Part shown: positions 56,980 through 64,000 of the stretch, piece by piece
Position numbering within the stretch: the stretch's first letter is position 1
How the letters are laid out: every line of letters begins with the position of its first letter
Program-made: the position numbers and the translations under genes
Origin: Geranomyces variabilis
Lineage: Eukaryota > Chytridiomycota > Chytridiomycetes > Spizellomycetales > Powellomycetaceae
DNA length: 64,000 nt
Reading direction: 5' to 3'
Assembly: GCA_027603065.1 (NCBI GenBank)
Contig: JADGJP010000060.1
Coordinates: forward strand, 16,373-80,372
The notes under the pieces: generated by a model
The model's input: the letters and a program-made list of their open reading frames with translations, nothing else
Databases searched by the model: none
What the model was told of the DNA's origin: nothing

Positions 56980-57035
56980 CATGCGGACGGTTTTGCGGAC
57001 TTTGCGGATTCGGAATTCCGCAGACTCTCCGTCAA
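56980..57035. promoter_or_regulatory. GCGGA repeat cluster between reductase and exporter 2
   Basis: From 56987: gcggacggttttgcggactt, then tgcggattcggaattccgca. Four GCGGA-type copies in about 45 bases, including a TTCGGAATTCCG palindrome. Confidence 0.6.
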
Positions 57036-57131
57036 AAAATATTCGCGGCCAGTGCAAATGACTTTTAAGGCTGAGAATGACCACTGTGCTCGCTCAGCCA
57101 AGGCGCATATTGATGCTTTTTCCTTTTCACT

Positions 57132-59173
57132 ATGGCTGAGATCAACGGTCTATCAACCAGTGAAGCCGACCACGAACACGTCACTGTGACTCATCACGTC
57201 GTTGACGACGTCGAATGGCGCGCCGCCGAAATTGACCCGTATGCGCCCCAAGCGGCGCCGGACCCCTTGTCGCAATCACGCCGTATACTTCTCCTAGCTG
57301 CGTACGTGCTGCGTCTAATCTATCTACGCCAATTGGCGCTGATTTAAACCATGCTGACCATTGCGCATTAAAAGCTTAGCCAGCGTCGTGTTTCTCGCCG
57401 CGCTCGACCAGACGATCGTGGCAACAGCTTTAAACCAAATAGGAGCTGATTTGCAAGGAGCCTCGGCGATCCCATGGATTGGAGCTGCATATTTGTTAAC
57501 ATCTGTACGTGACCTGCGTGTAGCAACATTGGCAAATGTTTTGATACGTGTCCCACAGACGGCGTTTTGCTCTTGCTACGGCAGTTTTGCCGACATTTTC
57601 GGGAGAAAGCCAATCATACTGAGTGCAATCACCATTTTTGCAATTGGCTCGCTGCTGTGTGGAAGCGCAAAGAGTATGGTTGTGCTTATATTCGGCCGGG
57701 CTATCGCCGGCATAGGTACCAGGAGCGTGTTTTGTTTGAGCTACGAGACGGTTATGTAACTAACGACCTGGGCGAGTATTGTAGGAGGCGGCGGGCTGAT
57801 AACATTAGTGCTTATCATTATTGCAGACATCATTGCACCGGCCGATCGCGCTCGGTATCAGGGCCTTATGGGCGGCGTGTTCGGACTAGGGGCAGTAGTC
57901 GGCCCTCTCGCTGGCGGCGCTCTGACAGAGCATGCCAGCTGGCGATGGTGCTTCTACCTCAATCTGCCAATATGCGGTCTTACGGTGGCTGTGCTTGCCA
58001 TAATGCTCAGCAGCAAAGCGGCGGACGGCAGCATGTCGTCAAAATTGCGACGGATTCATTATACGGGAACTGCGCTGCTCACTGCGGGGTGCGTGTGCCT
58101 GCTATTGCCGTTGCAGATGGGCGGCAATCAGTGGCCATGGACGAGCGCGCAGACCATTGCGTTGCTGATCATCGGCGCGGTGATAATGGCTGTATTTGCA
58201 TGGTCGACAACAACAGTATCGGAACCGATCATCTCGCCCAGGCTTTTCATCAACCGAAAAGCCGTCGCCCTTTTGTTAGCCTCGTTCTGCCTCGGCGTGA
58301 CTTTCTATGCTGAAGTCTTTTACGTCCCGTAAGTGCGCGATTGTGGCACAATAATTCCAACGCTATTTCCTCTGAGGTCGGCTAATGAACGGACGGGTAT
58401 TGCAGTACATTTTTCGAGGTGGTGAATGGCGTGTCGGCGACGTCTGCCGGCGCTGAGAGTTTGCCCTTAATTCTCTCAGTTGTGTTCGCGAGCATGGCAT
58501 CGGGTGAGCAGCACAACCCAAACCTTTTTTCAATCATCTTTTGAAAGCAGCGCTGATCGTTAAGTGTCACAACTGTCCTTTTCATGCAGGGCACATAATC
58601 TCAAAAACGAACGTGTACCTGATATTCCCTTTTATCGGTGCAATCCTTTCGACCATTGGCCTGGGCTTGATGTCGACGATGGATGCCGATTCTGCACGCT
58701 GGAGAGTTGTGCTGTATCTGATCGTTGCGGGTCTCGGCAGTGGTTGCGTCGTGCAGACCGCAATCGTGGGGATCCAAGCCAGCGTGGAAGCTGACATGTT
58801 GGCCGTGGCGACTAGCGCAATCGCTTTCATCCAAATGCTCGGCGGGTGAGCGCATTTTCAAAGGTGGTTTTATGCTCTTCGATGCCGTTCCTCATTATTC
58901 ATGCTTTATAGGGTTTTTGGAATTGCATTGTCGGGCACCGTGTATAGCACTGTTCTTCAGAGCTGTCTTGCCTCGGACGCACCGTCGGTCGATCCGAGCC
59001 ACGCACAGTCGTCCAATCTTCGCAAACTTCCTGAATCTCTGCAAGGGCCGCTAGGGAACTGCTTTACGCAGGCGATGCAAAAGACCTTCCTGCTCCTGGT
59101 TCCATTTGCCGGCCTGATGTTTATCGTAATGCTGCTTGCTCTGGAGCCGCGAGGCGGCCGCCCGACGCGATGA
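57132..59173 (+). CDS. MFS exporter 2 (14-helix drug:H+ antiporter)
   Basis: Aflatoxin-pump/Azr1-like exporter. Seven exons (57132-57301, 57375-57504, 57559-57715, 57785-58328, 58406-58503, 58590-58845, 58912-59173), all phases consistent; 538 residues. A hydrophilic N-terminus is followed by VFLAALDQTIVATALNQI (helix 1 with the LDxTIV motif), the loop GSFADIFGRKP, IFGRAIAGIGGGG and the antiporter motif GPLAGGALTEHASWRWCFYL (G-x-x-x-G-P-x-x-GG). About 14 helices. The second exporter of the cluster and its right-hand gene; it may handle a different intermediate or a vacuolar step. Confidence 0.92.
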
Positions 59174-59538
59174 ACTGATGTCTTCAAAAGAGGGCTGTTA
59201 ACTTTGCGCTATGTGACGCAATGCGAGCCGTCAATCCGAACCGTCCGCGTTTCGCGACGGCGGTGAGGGTGAGCCTGTTTAGCGGGTTACAATGAGGCGC
59301 CTTTGCCAGGTAAATGTTTAATTCAATGTGTAGTTGGTGGGTAGAAATGCTCGGCAGAAGCCCGAGCTTTTGTAGCACGAGTCCAAGCATGCCGTATCGG
59401 CGGCGCTGCCGCAGTATATTCGACCTCATTCCGCTCATTCCATTTGGTCCCTCGCTGAACCCCCACATCGCCCAGAGCCCCAACCTTTCCTTCTACGTCT
59501 ACTCTATGGCATTCTCATGACCTCAAAGACAAAAGCAC
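59174..59538. other. Right border of the cluster
   Basis: About 0.37 kb. One further aaccgtccgcgtttcgc element is at 59238. No gene seen. Confidence 0.4.
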
Positions 59539-60054
59539 TCATATACTCCTGGCCGCTGCCGCCGCCTCTGCAGCGCTTGCACCTTCATCTTTTCTGCGCC
59601 CTCTTGCTGCTCGGCCCGCTGGGCATCTTGTTATGATTGTCCTGTGGAGCCGCGAGGCGAATCCGAGCCTTTTCTTCTTTTCCTTACGGCATGAAGTGCC
59701 GAGCCCCAAAAACGCCTGGAGGCTATCGTAGATCCACCTTTGAAGACCAGTGAGCATTCCAATCATCAGCACTCGGGTTCCCAAACTTCCAGTAAACAAG
59801 TGTTTGGCGCCCCTGTCACGCGCAATTTGAGCAACGCTCTTGCCCTTGTAATCGGGTTTGGACATGAGCAACACGATCGAGTCCGCCGGGTGCGAAACAA
59901 CTGCGCAGACCACTCCAGCGAGGTAGCCGGAGGCAAACATCATGCCAAGCTGCATGGTCTTGAAATATGAGTCTTTCTGCTTCGTAAAGACGTATGTGTA
60001 AAAGCCCGAAACAATCTGCTCAAAGAAAAGAAACTTGAAAACATTGTATGGAAT
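59539..60054 (-). pseudogene. Truncated, inverted copy of the phosphate-carrier last exon
   Basis: From 60054 downward the frame reads IPYNVFKFLFFEQIVSGFYT, SGYLAGVVCAVVSHPADSIV and GTRVLMIGMLTGLQRWIYDS, closely matching exon 4 of the carrier at 39034-39427. The AG acceptor in front of the exon is kept (gag/aattcc), but the three upstream exons are absent and the C-terminus diverges into KEKKKR-rich sequence. It is on the opposite strand to the full gene. Not functional as a carrier. Confidence 0.85.
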
Positions 60055-60269
60055 TCTCAAAAATTACAGGAAGGTCATTAATTCTGCTGACTTCCCTGCA
60101 GAGTCACACTTTGGGGTGTCGCGAGCCCTCTCAGCTCATGCTAAGTGCTTGACTATTCCCCTAGGCAAGCCGAAGTCTGTCGCCACTTGGATGCCGATTT
60201 CCCCAAATTGGTGTTGGGGTTAGAGGAAATCACTGACATCGTAGATAATGCAACCTGGAGCTCCTGCGT

Positions 60270-60683
60270 TTGGTGTATCAGCGCCACCCCGACAAGGTCC
60301 GCGAGATAGTCAAACTTCAAGCGCCCATACTGAGTAAAGAGGATCCGCACGGCCCTCCCCGGCGGCTGGAATCTCTGTGCTACCTGGTTAGATTTGCATT
60401 CCGCGGCTGGCTGGACGACGTTAAGTGGCTGGTGGAGGAGCTCGGCTTCTCTCCCTGCGATCCGCGGTATTCAGAATCCGGCGACGTGGAACGAAACTGG
60501 GAAGAGATCTACATCGGCGACAGCAGTTGCGGGGATCCATTGTCGACATATCCCTTACTAGTCAGGTCGCCGATCGAGGCCGCGCTGTTGGCCTCAAGTT
60601 ACAACTGTGCGGTCTGGCTTTACGAGTGGTGCTTTGAAAATTGCACGGAATGGACTCCGGACGGCTACACTGTTGAGGATTGA
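60270..60683 (+). pseudogene. Ankyrin-like fragment
   Basis: Open frame of 137 codons with LVYQRHPDKVREIVKLQAPI, then FAFRGWLDDVKWLVEELGFS and SPIEAALLASSYNCAVWLYE: helix pairs resembling ankyrin repeats, as in fungal proteins of unknown function. It has no credible start and is cut off by the carrier copy on its left and the retroelement on its right. Confidence 0.4.
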
Positions 60684-60844
60684 GGGGAGCAGGAGCCACG
60701 CCCCGCGTGGCGACTGCAGGAAGGCTAGATTTAGGTACACTACTCAGCCACCGTCTCCGACCCTCCGTGGCGGCTCAAAGGCCGCCGCCCGAACCAACTC
60801 CTTCATAATACAACGCACATCTTTTACATACCAACTACGGGCTG

Positions 60845-62128
60845 GTGCGTCGCCCGATAACAAACACACCGTCACGACAGACCCCGGGGAACGCTCCTCT
60901 CCCAGCGATATCGTCCACAGACACTTTCTCGCATCAGGTTATGAGCCCTGCTTGCGGAGAACGGGCATCCGCCCGCAAGCTGTCAGAACAGTTTCACCGC
61001 GAAAGCGGCAAATCTGCGACTACATCCAAGAGCGGCAACAACAAAGCCGACTCAGAACAAGTAATCGCAACGGCGTACATGGCCTTGAGTCAGGCGCCGC
61101 GTCTCGCCGGAATCAGACCAGCGCATCCCATCGGGGAAAGCACTGCGGTGACTCCACACGAGCGGAAGACATCAAAACGGTTCGAGGCCGGCATCACAAC
61201 AACCGACCCAACACCAATCACCGCAACAGCGCTTACGGCTTCCAGCAAGTCAACAAGCTCGAGCGGCACAAAGCCAGCATCTTCCATGACGGAAAGCGCT
61301 GCAACAACTCCACTTAAGAAGAAATCATTGAAAGTGGAACTCACTCTGTCGTCGATCAAGTTCAAGGTCAGCACGATCAAGAAGAGCGCGATATCGCAAG
61401 CAAAATCGTTAGCATTAATGAAGAAGTCATGGGACCCCGCACGCCCGGGAACGAGCGGAGCGGAGGGCGGGATTATCGGACCCACTATCGAAGAGCAGAT
61501 CATATTGTGCATCGACGACTACAATGCGTCAATCGAAAAGGAGTTTTCAAACGCTCCTCAATACAATTCAACATTCGTCCCAAGCGGTTGGGAAGAGGAT
61601 TACACTGATCTCTGGCAGAGATACGAAGAAGTAACCCTCTCCATCCAGATAATCCGCAACAACCTCGACGATTACTTCCAAAGTGATCTCGAAGACCTTT
61701 ACTTTGAATGGCTGATTTTGGTGGAAATCATTTTCAACATCGAATCCATGCGGGACGACCGGCTACTTGAGCTACCTGATTCGGAAACCACCGTTCCCGA
61801 AGACAAGGAAGTCCTGTACCTTCCACACCCTGCGTCCACTCTAACTCGCTGCCAAATATGCGCGGGCCAATATACCAAAATTCCAAAGCTCTGCACTGAG
61901 CTTGATGAAGACGAACCGGTCCACATGTCAGGGTGGATATTCGACTTTGACCTACTTCTCGACGATATCTACAAGGGTCACCGTTCCGAAGTTGCACAAG
62001 CGTCAGACCATGCATTTGACCCTGACACTGCAACGTCAAGGCGTAACAAGTACACAGGCGGCGCAATGCTAACATGGTCAAGGCGCCGATACCTCATCAA
62101 ACAGTACTACCAGCAGACATTGCTCTGA
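60845..62128 (+). CDS. 427-codon frame preceding gag, probable retroelement ORF
   Basis: MRRPITNTPSRQTPGNAPLP starts a Ser/Thr-rich N-terminal half with two diverged copies of an approximately 40-residue unit (ATAYMALSQAPRLAGIRPA and ATALTASSKSTSSSGTKPA), then a basic stretch and an acidic, helical C-terminal half (DYNASIEKEFSNAPQYNSTF, DDYFQSDLEDLYFEWLILVE) with a CQICAGQ pair. No domain recognised. Its position directly before gag and its similar codon style suggest it is part of the same element. Confidence 0.45.
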   Translation: MRRPITNTPSRQTPGNAPLPAISSTDTFSHQVMSPACGERASARKLSEQFHRESGKSATTSKSGNNKADSEQVIATAYMALSQAPRLAGIRPAHPIGESTAVTPHERKTSKRFEAGITTTDPTPITATALTASSKSTSSSGTKPASSMTESAATTPLKKKSLKVELTLSSIKFKVSTIKKSAISQAKSLALMKKSWDPARPGTSGAEGGIIGPTIEEQIILCIDDYNASIEKEFSNAPQYNSTFVPSGWEEDYTDLWQRYEEVTLSIQIIRNNLDDYFQSDLEDLYFEWLILVEIIFNIESMRDDRLLELPDSETTVPEDKEVLYLPHPASTLTRCQICAGQYTKIPKLCTELDEDEPVHMSGWIFDFDLLLDDIYKGHRSEVAQASDHAFDPDTATSRRNKYTGGAMLTWSRRRYLIKQYYQQTLL

Positions 62129-62155
62129 GTAGAGTCAGATCAACAACGCTCAGCC

Positions 62156-63618
62156 TTGCTCCCCCGGTTTGCCCGCAAGGTAGAGCAAGAGATTGAACCA
62201 AACGTCCTACCGACTGAATTTTTCATGTCTTGGGAAGAGGAAAAAGAAAAAGGCAAGGGCGCCGTGACGACGCTCAAGGTCGAATTAGGCGCACCGATCT
62301 ACAGTGAAGACACGCTCAAAGAACGTTTCAAAGAGGCAAAACGACTCGAAGAGGCGGAACGCCTCGAAAAAGCTAAAGCCCAAGAGAAGAAAGAGACAAT
62401 GTCGCCAACACCACCCGAAAAGCCGAAGTCAGAAACAAAGCTGACATTCGAAGACATACTTGGCAAAGCTATGCCTTTGCCACCCGAAAAGGAAGCAGAG
62501 GTTAAAAAACCGCTCAAGCCAAAGCCCAAACCCAAAGCCAAAGGGGAGGGACCGAGCGCCTCTAAGCAGCCGCTGTTAACACCGCAAGAGGTCGCTACAC
62601 TATACCAGGTCGACCCGGATCTGCTTACGAAGGTCTTGTTTCATGCAGGAGAACTCAAGACTGTTCCCGTGCTTGAGATCACGAAGCCTTCCAAACCTCT
62701 GAAAAGCTCGCTCAAGCAAGAGGTTAAGGCGTCGAAGCCAGCAAGGAAAAAGGTTGTTATCAAGAAGACACGCACGAAACGCCGCAAGTCCAAGCGCGAC
62801 GAGTCACCTTCATCTTCCTCATTATCATTGGAAGAGGAAAGTGAGAACAATAGCCAAGGACTAACCTCGTTGTCGGATCGCGACACAAATAAGGCGTTTA
62901 GAGACCTATTCGAAAAGCAAACGAGTCCTAGGCGGTCAGCAAGGCCCACTGCCTCCGCTGCCACCACGAAGAAGTCAACAAAAGTCGTGGTAGAAACGGA
63001 GTCATCCGAATCGCCCTCCGATGAGGACGACAACGGTGAATCCAAGGAAACACCTACGACGACAGAATCAGAGACCGAAACTACGGAAACCACCGAGTCA
63101 GAGGAATTGACACGCACGCGGCGCAGAACAAGGAAGCCAAAAGTCTCGGCGTCCTTTCTGAAGGAGCTGCGACAAGCAATATCAAAGTACGACGGTACCC
63201 GTAGCTTGCAAAAGCTCTACAACTTTGTCGACAAGGTTAACGTATACATCCGGGCCAAGCCAGACGTCACAGACAAAGAGATCATCGACCTTGTCGAACT
63301 CAAGTTCGAAGGCGCAGCGGCCACGTGGTGGCGTAGTGCGCGCAACAAGGTTGCTCCCGGACACAAACAACGTCTGAAATATCGGACATGGCGAGATGTC
63401 CGACGTGGCTTACAGAAGACTTTCATGCCCCAAGAGGACGCGCTAGCGATGCGTAAGCAGCTTCAGGTCCTCAAACAAACTGGCAGCGTAGCCAAGTACA
63501 ATGACCAGTTTTGGCAAATCGCCGAACAAATCGTTGACCCGAATTGGAGGAGTTGAAATTCCATTACCTACAAGGGCTCGATTCAAAGCTTGCCGACCTC
63601 GTGCAAGCCTATCTGTAA
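62156..63618 (+). mobile_element. Ty3/gypsy-type Gag, frameshifted at its 3' end
   Basis: First in-frame ATG at 62225 (MSWEEEKEKGKG). A long Lys/Glu/Pro-rich N-terminal region and a Ser/Glu/Thr-rich hinge are followed by a retrotransposon Gag capsid domain: VELKFEGAAATWWRSARNKV, then TWRDVRRGLQKTFMPQEDAL and VAKYNDQFWQIAEQIVD, the usual FxGxAxxWW pattern. The frame stops at 63554; one base off, it continues as PELEELKFHYLQGLDSKLAD to a TAA at 63616, so a one-base loss near 63540 truncates Gag. No zinc knuckle, protease or reverse transcriptase follows in the window. Confidence 0.75.
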
Positions 63619-64000
63619 GGTGCACCGGTGTTGAACGTAAGGAATGGAGAAGGAAAGAAGAAAGACTCGAGGAATGGGGGAAGATGGTAGTGTCAAGTAT
63701 AACGGAGACGACTGGATCCTTTTGCGCGACCCGCCTGCCTATTTATACAGGAGAGGGCTAAGCTACTTTATCCGTTGAGCCTCTCTGGCGCCCGATAGGC
63801 CATGCGGTTAGGGTTAGGCTTTCAGATTCTATTAAAATATGTAGTGGTGATACATATGGGCGAGTAGGCAAGTGCTATCGGGGGATCGAGAATGGGTGCT
63901 ATAGAGACTAGGGAGGGGTGTGGTGTAAAGTGCCGCTCGATAGGGCCCTTTTTATAAAGTGAAAAGCAGAGGAGTTGAACCTCTCTCGTCCTCGGGGCCG
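63619..64000. other. Non-coding end of the retroelement region
   Basis: No coding frame. ggttagggttagg (63807-63819) resembles two telomere repeat units. I cannot identify long terminal repeats because no second copy lies in the window. Confidence 0.35.

Noticed and set aside
1-64000. CRISPR arrays, bacterial operons, ribosomal or transfer RNA genes
   Set aside because: None seen; the gene structure is eukaryotic throughout.

Overview
The window is nuclear DNA of a fungus. Coding genes carry short spliceosomal introns of about 54-95 bases with GTRNGT donors and ctaac/ctgac-like branch sites. Recognisable products include a chitin deacetylase with a chitin-binding domain, a fungal-type NACHT NTPase, multicopper oxidase, cytochrome P450, an A-T-TE NRPS-like enzyme, a BAHD-type acyltransferase and DHA-type MFS exporters. 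Gene structures fit a dikaryan; I cannot place the phylum from sequence alone.

Region 1 (1-7.6 kb) holds a large secreted protein of unknown function, a frameshifted remnant of a small secreted protein, a GPI-anchored Cys-rich protein and an intact chitin deacetylase. Region 2 (7.6-30 kb) is gene-poor and decayed. It has tandem duplications of several sizes, a pair of short TA-flanked hairpin elements, an inverted-repeat element with a 164-base tandem array, and broken genes: an aldehyde dehydrogenase with three frameshifts and a stop, and a vacuolar membrane protease (PFF1-like) with two frameshifts and a stop. One gene carries a 24-base inverted duplication. The only clearly intact gene here is a 762-residue NACHT protein.

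Region 3 (30.4-59.2 kb) is the main feature: an apparently undescribed biosynthetic gene cluster with fully intact reading frames. I reconstructed exon structures for all its genes and the phases close without error. Members are an A-T-TE NRPS-like synthetase, a P450, a zinc-finger putative regulator, a mitochondrial phosphate carrier, a 578-residue unknown, a multicopper oxidase (laccase type), a BAHD acyltransferase, an MFS exporter, a glutamine-dependent asparagine-synthetase-like amidotransferase, a secreted AttH/CrtC-like (lipocalin-type) protein, an O-methyltransferase, an MDR oxidoreductase and a second MFS exporter. Most genes form divergent pairs, and nearly every shared promoter contains clustered GCGGA/TCCGC elements, which suggests one pathway regulator. 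The plausible logic is: an aryl or amino-acid-derived core made by the synthetase; oxidation by P450 and laccase; methylation, acylation, reduction and amidation; then export.

Region 4 (59.5-64 kb) begins with a truncated, inverted copy of the last exon of the cluster's phosphate carrier, then an ankyrin-like fragment, then the gag part of a Ty3/gypsy-type retroelement whose reading frame is broken before any pol. The cluster is therefore bordered on one side by decayed DNA and on the other by a duplicated carrier fragment and a retroelement.
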